Assembly: GCA_016748015.1 (NCBI GenBank)
Contig: JAAOMT010000586.1
Span: forward strand, 248,001 to 312,000
Length of the DNA stretch: 64,000 nucleotides
From: Geosiphon pyriformis
Taxonomy: Eukaryota; Glomeromycota; Glomeromycetes; Archaeosporales; Geosiphonaceae
Reading direction: 5' to 3'
Of the stretch, positions 19,868-32,765 are shown piece by piece. The notes under the pieces were generated by a model that had not been told where the DNA came from, made no database searches, and saw only the letters and a program-made list of their open reading frames with translations. The translations under genes and the position numbers were made by a program. How positions within the stretch are numbered: the stretch's first letter is position 1; each line of letters begins with the position of its first letter.

Positions 19868-20944
19868 GGTAAAACTGTACTTGAAAATACATTGCACTAT
19901 TGTGAAGAGCAGTATAGTGAAAAAGTTGATTCAGACTTTTTTAAAACTTTGAGAATATTAATTTGTAATACTGTTCTCAAAGTTTAAGAAGAGAAAAAAC
20001 AGTTGTAAATAGATAGCTTTTTTAAATAAAATATATATAATTGGTTATTATATTATGTATGTAATATATAGATTATGTAATAAGATATTAATTATTTTTT
20101 ATAGTCCCATCTCTCTATAGTCACCACAAATGTGCTGACCAAAAGATGTGATTATAAAGAGAGTTCATTGTATGCTTAGACCAGATGTACTATTGTTTGT
20201 TTTAACTCAGCTGAGTTACTGAATGCTGTTATAGAAACTATGTCTGTATTAAGAGATATTAATTTATGTTGGTTTCATCTAAGTTCTGTTAAGTATGCTA
20301 AGTATAAAAAATTGGGTTATATTTCTTTAAGCTGTTTTGTGAGTAGAAAAATGTCTTCTGGTGGCCCATTTTGTAGAATATTATTAAATGATAATAAAAA
20401 CAGATTGGTGTCTATTTATGCTAAGTGCTCAACATCAGTTTTTTATTCTGTTTCTTTTGGTAATGTCTCTTGGACTAAGATTGTTGGTGGGTCTTTTTTT
20501 CCTTTTCTTTCTATATGAAATAGCTTAGATGATTCTGGTTTCTTTTCAAAGATAAAACCTACTCTTATGATATCTATAGAAGTAAATAATAGGTTTGTTG
20601 CTTTTGAGCATAGTTTTGCCAGTCTTGTGGAACATATTAATAAGTTGGCTAAGAGATTGGACACACTTAAGCCAATGGTTTTCCAGCCTAATCCTGAACA
20701 TTAGTTGTTGGTGACCTCTTTATTACAGAATTAAAAAATATATATAATGATAAGTAAAAGTTCAAGTATGATCACTAATAGTAAGACTATTGCAGAAGTG
20801 ATAGTTTTTGATTCTTTAATTATCTCAAAATTAGAAGACACTTTGAACAATCTATCAGTCACAGTTATGGGTCTATTGGCTAAAGTTAACAATGCTAGTT
20901 TGGTTTCTGTTGTTTATTCTTTTCAATAACAGATCTGGTGTAAA

Positions 20945-23900
20945 AATTTGCTACATATAATGTTTAGGGTCTTAATATCTCTGCCAAGCAGAAAGATGTT
21001 GTTTATTGGCATGTGGAATCAAGTAATGTGGTTTCTATTATTATGGAAACAAAGTTAAAGTCTGATATCAAACTATAGATTATGAACAGATTTGCTGGAG
21101 TAAAAATATTCTCTTCTGGCTTGAACAAAGAATTTTTTGGTGCTGGAATAGTGATTATTATAAACAATTTTTTTGCATATTATGTTTCTAAGATTGAAGA
21201 AATCCCTGGTTATTTTGTTTCTGTTTAGCTTCTTTTCAAAAACAAGCTTTTGGTTGTGGTTTTGGGTTTATATGTCAATGTTTCTACTAAGGCCAGATTT
21301 AATTAAGCTTCGGAAATCAACTTTTTTGTCACTAAGACTTTTAATTTTTCTATGTTTACAGTTCTGAGTAAAGATTTTAATGAAAATGGATTTAAAAAAA
21401 GTGTGAGTTTTAAATTTTGCTCAGATTTGGGCTTGGTCAATTCTTTTAATAGATATTTACTACTACTTAAAGCAATTTGAGAAATGCTGAAAAGATTATT
21501 AATTACATTTTCATAAGTAAAAGTTTGTCATCTATAATAATTGTTCATAAAGTTGTTCCTGTTTCTGAATTTTTTAATATAGATTACAATGCTGTTTTGG
21601 TCTCGGTTGGTTTGGATGGTCTCTTGAATACTCATTTCAACAGTAATTGTAGACAGACTAACAGGAATAAATGGAAGTTCAGAATTAAAAATACAGATAT
21701 TAATAGGTGGTCACACTTTAGAGAGTGTTTATTGAGCAAATTTTTGAGAAAATTGGGTGAATTCAATATTGTAAAAAAAGATGGAGATTTAAATACTATG
21801 TGAAAAATTTTTAAGGTGGTAGTAGTAAGTGCTGCTGATAAAGTATTTTCTAGGTTCTGGTTTAGCAAGTTTGAATGTTCAAGAAATAAGCAGTTATCAA
21901 AGTTTTTTGGGTTGAAATTACTGATTGCCAAATTAGTTAAGTATTTAAGTTTGAGCCAATTATCTTTTTAATACATGGTCTACTATTAATAATAAAGAGA
22001 CTTCTAAAGTACATGTCATGTTTGATAATAGTAAGAGCAGAGAAAAAATTCTGCATCACTTGTTGAGAGTCAAAAAAATATACTATAGATCAAAGTATTA
22101 CGAGTTTAAGATTACTAAGAACATTTTTATTAAGAAGACAATAGACAAATATATGGAAAACTTTTGTTTTAATAAAGAATATATAATCAAAAATATTTTA
22201 AAACAACCATTTTGGAAAGTAATGTTCAATTATTTAGTTGTGGATGAAGACTTGATTTTGGTACCTAATGAGGTTAAATTTACTGTTAATGTTGTTATAA
22301 AAGAGTAGATGAGAAAACATGTTGTTTCTAATTTTTTATCTGTTCATTGGTCTAATCAATATTTTCTTTTAATCTATGTTAATAATAATGTATTTTTAAA
22401 TGTTATATGTAATATCAAGTCTAATGAGTTTTTTTTGGTGGTTAAAGAATTGTCTGATAAGAAAGCTGTTGGCATTTCTGGTATTCTTAATGAACTTTAA
22501 AAGCATAGAGATGCTTAGGTTTTAGATAGTTTGTTAGACATTTTCAATGCATGTTTAATAGTAAGTACTGTGTTTACACAATAGAGACAGACCTGGGTTT
22601 CTATGATATCAAAGCCATATGACTGAGAAAAGACATTCACTAATACCAGATTTATAATATTAATTAAGACAGTTCAGAAAATACTGTCCAAAATCTTTTC
22701 TAACAGGATATTTTTAACTTGCAGTAAATTTGATGTTCTACATGGTAACAATTTCTTGGTTCTGAAGAGTACATTTACTCAAACTCCAATTTTTGCTATT
22801 GGTTTTATTGTCAAGAATGCACTGGAAAAAAACAGGGAGCTGTAGTTAGTTCTCCAAAACATGTAAAAAGCTTATAACTTAATTGAATAGTTTTATTTGC
22901 AAAGCAGCTTATTTAGAATCAAAATGTGTTCCTGTTTTGTAAAGTTTTTTGAAAGTATACACAACAATCAGACAAACTGGATGATAACAAACTTTGGTCT
23001 GACTAATGAATATACTGTTTATAATAGATTGGATCAAAGAGAAGTCTTCTCACTATTGCTGTAAAGAATTTTTTATGATTCTTTGCTTTGTAAGGTCAAA
23101 AAACATGAACAATTGTGTGATTACAGATTAAGTTCAAAATTTTTTCCAAGAACTAGTAAGATTGATTTTAAGAGTAACAGAGATTTTTTCTTTGTGACTG
23201 GTGCTTTTGTAGATAATACTATTTGGATTGGAAATTGCATGACAGCTACACAATGCATTTTGGACATTACAAGTAAGTTCTTTTTAATCAACAACATTTT
23301 AATTAATACAGACAAAATAATTACTATTCCTATCAATCAAGAAGCCAAAAAAGCTTTGCTGTCTATTAGTGGTTCTAGTATCTTCATAGCTAAAAGATAT
23401 GAGTCTTATTAATACTTGAGAATTTTTCTTTCAACAGATGGTTTGTCCAAACCAAGCTTGGCCAAAGCTTATTCAGATATCAGATTCTTTTTAAATGTGG
23501 TTTTAAGGAAGGCCATTACTAAGAAGCAGTTTTTGTATTTGGTTTCTGCTGTTTTGCAGCCCATAATTGGCTATAGACTGTAGTTCAATTGTGCTTCAAA
23601 GAATGTGTGTAAGAAATGGGATAAAATGTTAAGAAAAGAATTAAAGCTTAAGACCAACTTACCCAAGAATTTTCCAAATAAAGTCTTGTATTATCCTAAA
23701 TTATATGATTTAAGGACTTTTGAGCAAGTGTTGACTAAAAACCTATTAGCTGGTTTGGTTAATTTTGCTAATGCTAATGGAATCTTTAGCAAGTTATTTG
23801 AACACAAAGCCATAAAGCTGCAGACTGCTAACTAGATGTCTTAGCACTCTTTTTGGGTTCTAGTCAAGTTGTTAATTGACTTAATAAATTGTTTTCTGGC

Positions 23901-25589
23901 TGGTGCAACATGTGCTCTTGATTTGTGCAACCTGTCTTTGAGTGGTAATTTGTCTAATGTTTTTTGGGCTAAGAATAATATTGTGATTTTGAATATTCTT
24001 GGCTCAGAGTCTTATTTGGGTGTAATAAAATCTCTTAGAAGATATGGCATTGTGTTTGTAAACCAGCTTCTAAACTGTTGTGGCACATGTTTTATGTAGA
24101 ACATTTTTTGTAGATAAAAGAAACTGGACCTTAGAGGCCTAGTTTCTGTTTGGTTTGTTTTTTTAGTCCAATTTATCAGTGAGAGTAGTTTGTTAAATAA
24201 TGAGTTGTTGTCTTCTTATTCCATTTCTGCTGATTTTTTTTGTAACTTTGGTTATGTCAATAGGTGTCTACTGGATTTTGGGTTGGGTTTTATGACTATC
24301 TATATAAATGACTCTATCAAAAATTTGGGTTTGTTAGGTGCTTGTGGTGGTGCTGTTGCCTATTTTATGGATGTGAATACTAGTATTGAGATTAAGATAA
24401 ATGGATTGTTATTTTCTATTCTAGTAGAACTGCAGACCATCACTTTTGTTTGAAGTATATGCCTGTCTATTAATCAATTATCTTGTTTATAAACAGCCAA
24501 GCTTTGCTGAACATGTGTAACTTCATTAGTTATATATCTGGTTTTGACTTTCATGACAAATACTGGATCAAAAGAGAACATATTTATCAGGTTATTTCAA
24601 AAAAAAGTTTGTTAGTTACTTGAAAAAAGATCAAAAATTATTCTGGTGTTATTGGAAATAAATATGCCAATTTCTATGTCAATACCATAATTGCCTCTAG
24701 GTCTTTTCTGTCTTTTGTGGTGTCATATTGTTTTCTTAATATTAAAGACAGATTTGTTTCTGAAAATGCTTATTATTTTGCTAAAAAATTATTCAATACA
24801 GTTCACTTTGTTGGTTGGAAAGCCAAATGTGTTGGCAGTATTATGGATGTAAATCTCTGTAGCAGTTTTGATATGATTAGGATCTTTAATATTTGGTATT
24901 CTGATAACAAAATCTGATTTGGCTATACCAGTTCTGTATTAGCAACACTTCAGTTATACTTTATAAAAGCACTACACTATTGTTTGCCAGTGGCTAAAAG
25001 AAAAAAGATGTATAATCTAAGATATCTAAGTATTGCTTGCATTTAGTGTGGTATGATAGAAGACTTTGATTACATATTCTCTTGTGCTTATAATGACAAG
25101 ATTAGAAAAACTTTATTGTTTGATGCTGTTTTGAAATAGGATGTGTTGTTGGGCACTTCTGCTAATAGAAGTGTGTTTATTTGTTCTTTGAATGAAGCTG
25201 TTTCTTCTATTGATCTGTTCATAGTGCTGGCTAAGAATTTTGTTTTGAAGAGTTGGGTGGGTAACACAGTAAGCTGTTTGGATGCTAATTTTAGAGGTAA
25301 TATATTGGTTGTCAATTTTGTTTGTTGTTTTACTGAAAGTTACAGATTTGTTATTTGGTTGTCTGCAGCTATGTTAAAATCCTATTATAAAAAACACAAT
25401 TTTTTGCCATATAATGGTTTTTTTTTTTCTTCAGTATCTGGTTTGTCTTCTTTGTGGTCTTTTGAAATGGTATGAGATTTTAGCTTTAAATTGGGTATTT
25501 ATGTATGCTTTGAATTACATTTTTGTTTATTCAAGTTAGATTTTGGTTTCTCAAGTAATATTCCTGTGATAAATAGTTTAGATATATAG
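20945..25589 (+). pseudogene. LINE B ORF2 remnant: endonuclease, RT, RNase H
   Basis: The endonuclease begins near 20945; the METKLKSD segment (about 21045) keeps the catalytic Glu, and further EEP blocks lie in pieces to 21600. RT: ELSDKKAVGISGILNEL (about 22447), a QTPIFAIGF-like block, and the active site as TGAFVDNTIWIG at 23216-23227, with Asn for the second Asp. RNase H starts near 24290 as TIYINDSIKNLGL, again Asn for the first Asp. A CIxCG-like Cys/His remnant lies near 25040. Stops are dense, many at expected Trp, Arg or Gln positions. The last codon before the 3' UTR is TAG 25587-25589. Confidence 0.85.
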
Positions 25590-25722
25590 TGCTGTCTTGA
25601 TTGATTCAAGTGGCTGATTATGTATAAAAAGAGCATGAGCCATACTTAATTTAAATTCTGTTTTGATTCTATGTATTTAGGTAGTAGTTGGATTATACTC
25701 ATTAAACTTTAATAAAAAAAAA

Positions 25723-26049
25723 TAATAAGTACTTTGGTATATTGTTTTTAATATAAGATTTTTAATTCTTTAGTATCTTAATTTAAGTTTGTATTGGTCT
25801 TAAAAAGCTAATTATTTCTAATAAAAACTTAATATTAAGATGTATTTATAATTAAAACTTTGATTAAAATAGTATTTTTATTAATTATAAAAAAAAATTA
25901 TTGATTTTTTTTACTAAAATTTTTTTATTTTATTATTATTAATAACAATTATTATTTAGATTAATCTGTTAATATTTTAATTAAGCTTTTGTATTAATTA
26001 ATAAATAATATATTTAATAAATTTAAAAAAAAACTTATTGTTTTTTTAA
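25723..26049. other. AT-rich spacer
   Basis: Very AT-rich, with no reading frame or repeat that I can support. Confidence 0.5.
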
Positions 26050-29035
26050 TTTTATAATTATAACCAAAACAAAAAATAAAAAGACTGTAGTTAATATTTT
26101 TTCAAAGATATATAATAAAATTTTAACCAAAAAAGTTTTTTCTATTGTTAAAGCAGCTAAACAAAATGTTTTAAAAGCTTTTTTTTTAATTAATAATAAC
26201 AAAAAGCTGTTTTTAGAGATTATTGTATCATTTTTTTCTTTTTTGGCTGATTTTTTGCTGGTTAAAATTTTCTTAAAAAGATATATTTAAGTCAATTTTA
26301 GTGTTGTCTTTATTTTTTTCAAAAGCCCAAAAGTATTTAATAATAGGCCAGTCAACAAGTTGGTTTTTTTACTATAGTTTCTATATTTGGTGCTATTAAT
26401 ATTATTTTTTTAAAAAATAGTCAAAAAAACCAAAAATTCAAAAAAGTAGAAGCAGTTACTCATCTCTGCTATTATTATATTAAACTTTTTTATAATTAAA
26501 TCTCTATTATATTATCCAATTTATTATTTAAAATAGACTAAAATTAACCACTGACTGTATTGCTAAATGTAATGTTTTTTAATAAATTATTGTCAATTTT
26601 AGAAACAAAACAACAGTTTTCTGTTAAATTATCTGTTTTTAAGACTAAATTAATCAGATAAAAACTAAAACATTCTTTTTGCTGGTTTTTGGTACTGTTG
26701 TTAATAGTACTTAAGAAATTATTTCTAATTGTTAAAAGTTTTCTAAATAAGTGGCCTTTACTCTAGTGCTTAGTACTACTTTTAAAATTAAATTGGCTTA
26801 TATTAAAACTGTTTTTTAGTCTGTACATGATTTTTTAAATGTAAAATTAGTATTAAAAAACAATATAAAGCTTTTTTATATAAAATTTGCTTCTTAAAAG
26901 TTTTTGAAAACTGTATTTTTGATTGAATTTACAAGTTTTATTTACTTGGCTATTTTTAAAATTGCCAAATCTTTAGTAGTTTTTAAATTTGGTTTTTTTT
27001 TGCTGCTGTTGCTGTATAATATGTCTTTAGATATGTCTGCTGTTAATATTAAGACAGTACTTAGTGTTTTTAATAAATTTGTTTGTATTATATTAGAGTT
27101 TGCTGGTGTTTAATAATACATAATTGTATATTTTAAGAAATTAGATGCTGCTGTGTTTGTTCTTAATTATTGGTTTGTTTTTGTGAATAAAAATAGTGAT
27201 AAAATTTTTTTTTGGTAAATTAAAATAAGTCTATTTTATTTAGAAACAGATTTAAAACCAAGTTAATCAACTTTTTTTTTAGCTATACTGTTTTTAAAAT
27301 TAGCAATATAATTTCTTGAGTTAGTAATTAGTCTTGTTTTATTTCTCATTTATTTAAATCTGATTATTGTTTTCAGTTTATGTTGGTTACATTTGGTTCT
27401 CAAATAGACTTGAATACTATAGTAGTTAAAACTAATATACTAAGAAAGTATTATATTTGATAGAAAACTTCTAATTATTAATATTGTTTTAAATATTAAG
27501 AAATAGACAATTTAATTGTAAATTGTAAGATTCTTTCATCTTTTTCTTTCAAAATTTTCAAGATATTTGTATTTTGTTTTATATATGTTAAGTTTTATGT
27601 TAAAGTTTTTGTTCTTGTGAATATTCTTAAATTTTTTTTCTTAATAGCTTTTATTTTTCTCTCTATAATATTATTTATATAAAAAAATACCAAAAAAAAT
27701 TAAAAAAACAGATTACAAAATAGATTAATAAGAAAATAGTACTCAATAAGTAAACACATTTTCAAATATAAGCACATTTTTAGAAAATAGTGTAAAAAAA
27801 GAGTAAAAATAGATAAAATCTTATATAACATAAATTATGTATATATAACAAAAATATTAGAAGCCAAAAAAACAGAACAGTAGCTAAAGATAAGTAATTA
27901 TTCAATATTTTTTCTTTTAAAAGATAGTTTTCTATAACTTAAAGTAAAATCATACTTATATCAATAAAAATATCCATTACTATCCAATTTATATTGTTAT
28001 TGTTTGATTAAGAAATATTAATTATTTTTATACTATTAACAATTTATGTTAATAAAATTCAATATTTAACTATATTAGACCAATAGTTTTTGATTATAAC
28101 TATTAACAAAATACTAATTTTTTATTTATTTTTTTATTTTTTTATTTTATTTTTGAATAATTAACATTAAGAATAATCTGGTAAAAGACTCATAAAACAA
28201 GGATAAAAAACTTAAAAATAGCTTATTAGAAGAGCATAACTGTTAACATAAACTGGTTATCATGCTAAAAAAAAATTTATGGAAAAAAACATCAATTAAA
28301 TCTCTATCTATTATACAAAAAACTCAACCAAAACCTTTAAAAATTACTATTATTAATAGTTATTAAGTACCAAGTTATAAGTTTATTATTTTTTTTAACA
28401 TTCCAAATAATTATTTGTAACAATAATTATTAATAATTTTCTGGTTTTTTTTTAGTTGGCTTTTTTAAAGTTTTAATTTGACCAAATTAATCATTTTGGT
28501 TGGATCTATTGCTGAACTTGTTAGTTTTTTAATAAATATGTTTAAAGAATTTATTAAAAATAATTTTATTTTAAGCAGTGTCTTTAATTTTAAAGTTAAT
28601 AAGCTTATAATGTATTTAAATGCTTTTAATAAGATTGTTAATAAGTTAAAAAGAAAAATAGTATTATTAAAAAAAATATTGCATAAATAATGTTAACATA
28701 TCTGGTGGTTTTATGGGTTAAGTTGTTGTTAATAATAAAACATTTTCTAATTTAATATTATTTTGGATTTATAAATTTGTTGAAATTAAAACTAATCTCT
28801 TAAAAACAGTTGAATAATTGGTTGGATTGGTTTTTTGTAGTATTATTTTGTTTAAAATAATTCAAAAAATGTTTTTTAAATAATTTTTTTTATTATATTA
28901 GCATAGTATAGTTTGAATTAGTTTGAATAGTTAGTTATATATAAAAAGTACATAAATTATATTTAGTACTGAGATATTTAATTTGTTTTTAACTTTTAGA
29001 TAATGATTAAGTTATATTTATTAAACAATTAAAAA
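26050..29035 (+). mobile_element. Decayed LINE-like fragment E, ORF1-type sequence with family 3' tail
   Basis: Despite extreme AT content, two plus-strand stretches still read as protein: 26904-27113 (FLIEFTSFIYLAIFKIAKSL, LDMSAVNIKTVLSVFNKFV) and 28478-28690 (GSIAELVSFLINMFKEFIKN, NKLIMYLNAFNKIVNKLKRK). The sequence at 28905-29035 aligns with the 3' UTR of copies A-D, including TATATATAAAAAGTACATAAA and the final TTATTAAACAATTAAAAAAA tail. No ORF2 is seen, so this is an ORF1-type body joined to the tail or an internally deleted copy. The AT-rich repeat at 27690-28480 lies inside it. Confidence 0.6.
27690..28480 (+). repeat. Dispersed AT-rich repeat, copy 1 of 3
   Basis: Landmarks shared with the copies near 39130 and 55950 include AAATCTTATAT...TATATATAACAAAAATATTA, CAATAGTTTTTGATTATAACTA, and TCTATTATACAAAAAACTCAA followed by a Lys-codon-like AT stretch. 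This copy keeps the most G and C. It may be part of an older transposon; I see no coding sense. Confidence 0.55.
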
Positions 29036-30989
29036 AAAATTTATTATTTAAAATTAATTAAATTGATTCTTTTTTAATTTTTGTTTTAGTATATATAATT
29101 GTAATTGTTTTTTATTTAAAAATATTTATATTATTAAATAAAAAAAATGAGTTATTTGCTTTAAATTTAAATAAAAAAATATTTAAAAAATTAATATTTT
29201 TGGCTATTTTAACTAATAAAATAATAGTATTATTAAAAAAATTTTGTTGTTATATTGTAGTTTTATTTTTAAAAGTGCAGTTTAATAAAAATTTTGGTTT
29301 TTAAACATTATTAAATAATTAAATTAAATATAAAAATGTTTTAGTTGCTGTTAATTATTATTTTAAAAAATCAATTAACTATTAAAACTTTTTTTTTTAA
29401 ATTTATTTACGAATATGGCCCAACCATTATCTAGCATATAAAAACATAACAAAAAAATCTTACTAAATATGGCTTATATACTTGCTATATGTAATCAGCT
29501 ACTTAGTTAAAATTATTTTAATTATTAATTGTTTAAAAACAATTTAGTAATATTATCAAAGATTTTTTTTTTTAATATTATTACAGTTAAAAACCATAGT
29601 TTTTATTAATTATTATATGTATTAATTATTGATATTATATAGTTAGCCACTCTATTTTTAGAAAATAATCAATAATTTAATTATTAATTTGATTAATAAT
29701 TTAATTATTAACTTGATTATCAACTACTTTAAATAACTCTATAAGTAATATATTTTTTAGCTTTAAAAAAACATGTTCTAATATATAAAACATATATAAA
29801 TCAAAATAATAAAAATTATTTTTAAAATATCTTATTTTTTTTTAATTTGCTTATTTTTTTCCCAAAATTTTTTCAAGTATCTAAACATTTTTGTGATAAA
29901 AAATTACTTGTTAATATTTATTTATAATTGTTAATTTTAAAGATTATTGAATAAATATTTATTAAAAAAATAATTAATACTTAATATTAAATTTTAAAAG
30001 TGCCAATATAAAACATAAAATTATATTAATATATTATTTTTTGTTGACAATATAAACTATTTTTTTATCTTCAAATTTCTTTGTTACTTTTTGGAAAAAA
30101 TAGCAAATAAAATATTTATAAAACTAATCTTATATATTGAATTTATACCAATTTAATTTGCTTTTTAAAGTTGAATTCTTTTTTGATTATTTTTATTACT
30201 ATATAATTTTGTTTTATTTTATTATCTGTTAACTTGTTATTTTAATCTGTAATAATATTATTAATACTATTTGCTATTAATTTTATTGTTAATAAAAGTT
30301 AATAAATTTTTAATAAACTAATTTACATAATAAACATAAATTTAGAAATCTAATAACAATCTTAAAACAAATTTAATATAATGCTTTTATAGTTTTAACT
30401 TAAAAAATTTTTGTTTTTGTATTTTTTATTAATTTTAATTTTAAAAATACTCTTATTAAACAAAAATTAAGTTATTAATTAACATAGATAATATTTATTA
30501 TCAATTAATATATAATATTAATTTTAATTTATTACATATTATTTAATCAAATTATTAAAATATTAATATTTAATTAATAATTTAATTTGTAAAATACATA
30601 AATATAATTAAATATAATATTTAAATTATATAATATTTAAAAATTTGCCAAAATATTTAACAGTTTATCAAAATATTTAATGTTTAATAAAATAATTTAT
30701 AGTTCACTAAAATATATATTTAATTTGTAAAAATATTAATAAAAAAATTAATTAAAAATTAAAGTAATATTGTAATAAAATATATAAAAACAGAGCTTTT
30801 TTTTTGAAAAAATATATTAATTTATTAAGTTCTTAATTAATTAATTAACTATTATAAATTAATAAAATAAAAACCTATTTTAAAAACTTAATTTTTTTTA
30901 TAATTATAAATCTTAATTAATATTTTAAAATTAATTAATTATTAATTTTAATAACAGTTTTAATTAATTTTAAACTTAAACAAAAAAAC

Positions 30990-31024
<35 letters not shown>

Positions 31025-32400
31025 TCTTATTATTAAATAGCTTATAATCAAAATATTTTATAAAAAAATTGATTTTTATAGCAAAATAGCTATATATTAT
31101 TAAAAAATTTACAATTAAAAATTTTTGTAAAACAATTAATTTTTACTGTAAAATATTTACATAAAATAATTGGCATAAAATTGGCTATTTTTATTATAAA
31201 TCTAATAATATATATGGTTCAAAATATAAAAAATATTTTAAAAATAAATTAACTTATTAAAAATTTAATAATTTTTTTAATAATAAAATTAATAACAATT
31301 TAATATTATTAATATTAAAAAAAAATAACTAAAATTTTTAATAATACTATTATAAAAACTGTTTATTTTGTTTTTTTAAAACACCAATTTTTTAAAAAAT
31401 ACCAAATTTATCTTAAATTACCAATAAAAAAATAAAAAATATTAAACAGTAATTAAATTACAGTTTTTATATAATTTAATCCGATTTTTTAAAAAATACC
31501 AAACATTATAAAAAGAATTATTTACTTAAAAATTTTTAAAATTAATAATATTAAAAAATGTAATAATATTAAAATTATTTCAATATTTATGACTTTAACA
31601 ATAATTAAAATTGTTTTAAAATTGTATTTAATATGAAAAACATTTTACAACATTATTTTTAGTTATTTTGATTATTAATAATTTTTTTTGTTTTAAATAT
31701 AAAAATAATATATGTAAAATCAATTATATTTAAATAAAAATATATTATATTTTAACAAAAAAAATATTTTCAATTGGTTTTTAAAATAAAAATTTGAATA
31801 TTTATTTATATATTTATTATTATTATTATTTATAATTATGTATTGTTTATCATATTCAAAAGATATAATAATTATAATTTATTTTCTGTAAGTTTTTTAT
31901 TAAAAATAAATAAATATTTATTTATTTTTTGAATTTAAGTTGAAATCTTTATTTAAAAAATCAAAATGAATAAATTATCTAATAACGAATCAATAAAAAA
32001 AGTAAAAACAAAAACAAAGATTATGTTTTAAATTAAAATATGTTTAATTAATAATTTACTTTATTAAATACATTCTTAATATTTTGTTTTTTATTAATAA
32101 AGTTAATAAAGTTAATAAACTTGATAATTAACTAATATTGTGTTTTTAACTAAAATTTATGCAAAAAAAGTATTAATTTGTAAAGTAAATAAAATTAAAA
32201 AAAAACATGATATTTCCAACATAATTAAACAAATTTGTAAAATTAATCAGAAAAAAGATAATTAGTAAAAAACAGTGTTTTTAATTTCTAAAATCAAAAA
32301 AAACCAAATTTAACACTAAAAAATAAATATTTGTTTCATGATAATAATATAGAAATACTAGATACAAATTTAATTTGTTCTATTATGATTTTGTAAAATT
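29036..32400. other. AT desert
   Basis: Three kilobases of nearly pure A and T with ATTAAT-type words, no credible frame and no recognised repeat. A TA microsatellite lies at 30992-31020. It is probably mutationally decayed transposon sequence, because the less decayed neighbours grade into this composition; that is inference. Confidence 0.55.
30992..31020. repeat. (TA)n microsatellite
   Basis: About 14 uninterrupted TA units. Confidence 0.9.
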
Positions 32401-32765
32401 TGCACAACAATGAAAAATCTTTGTCGATAATATAAAAAACAAAATTATCGTTCAGCTTCTTTTTCTATAATAAAGAGATTTTTTTGCTTGGAATTTCAAT
32501 TTGGGCAAAAAGACATAATTTCCCCTTTGATAGAGAATATGTTTTATTGATTCGCTTGAACACATTAATTTTGTCCATTCAATATTTGTTGGGACTTCAA
32601 AGCTATATTCAATGAATTAGCGAATCTTTGATTCTAAGCTTGTATGAAAATGGGTCAAGAATATAGTTAATATTTAATAACATATGATTCGATGTTCTAT
32701 CTATGTCACTTTTTGAGATTGTGTTAAAAAGATAGCATAATAGGATTAGGTTGTTCAATACAACA

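Larger units (their letters stand above)
15987..20170 (+). mobile_element. pogo/Tigger-like DNA transposon nested in LINE B
   Basis: The ends are TAGTGAACTTTTTCTATAGTC at the left and, read inward from the right, CAATGAACTCTCTTTATAATC. These are imperfect terminal inverted repeats flanked by TA (15985-15986 and 20171-20172), as for Tc1/mariner/pogo elements. The 4184 bp hold a CENP-B/DDE-type transposase on the plus strand (18524-19867) and a long decayed reading frame on the minus strand (17060-18340). Removing the element and one TA restores the LINE ORF1 frame and matches copies C and D at the junction. Confidence 0.88.
14881..20929 (+). pseudogene. LINE B ORF1 (RRM-like and zinc-knuckle type), split by a transposon
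   Basis: The 5' part runs from 14881 to the insertion and resumes at 20173. The frame before the insertion continues correctly after subtracting 4186 bases, so the protein was continuous. Order: an N-terminal variable region, KLFSKINGFGKAFTPSKFFGI, VVVKKIPIRTSAEAV, an RNA-binding-like segment (YTLLIST... DFIGSVGGKTCII), then KYAKYKKLGYISLSC, which resembles a CCHC knuckle with Cys lost. After that come WTKIVGGS and a C-terminal heptad-like helix ending at 20929. It is homologous to the copy C ORF1. A stop at 15093 and several others disable it. No clear ATG start is visible. Confidence 0.8.
14808..25722 (+). mobile_element. LINE copy B with a DNA transposon nested in ORF1
   Basis: It is a full-length non-LTR retrotransposon once the 4184-bp insertion at 15987-20170 is removed. 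The 5' end resembles copy C (T-rich leader ending in TTTTTTACAATTCAGTATG, about 14870). The 3' UTR and tail match the family (GATTATGTATAAAAAGAGCAT, then A-rich tail at about 25715). It has many more stops and A/T substitutions than copy C, so it is older. Confidence 0.87.
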
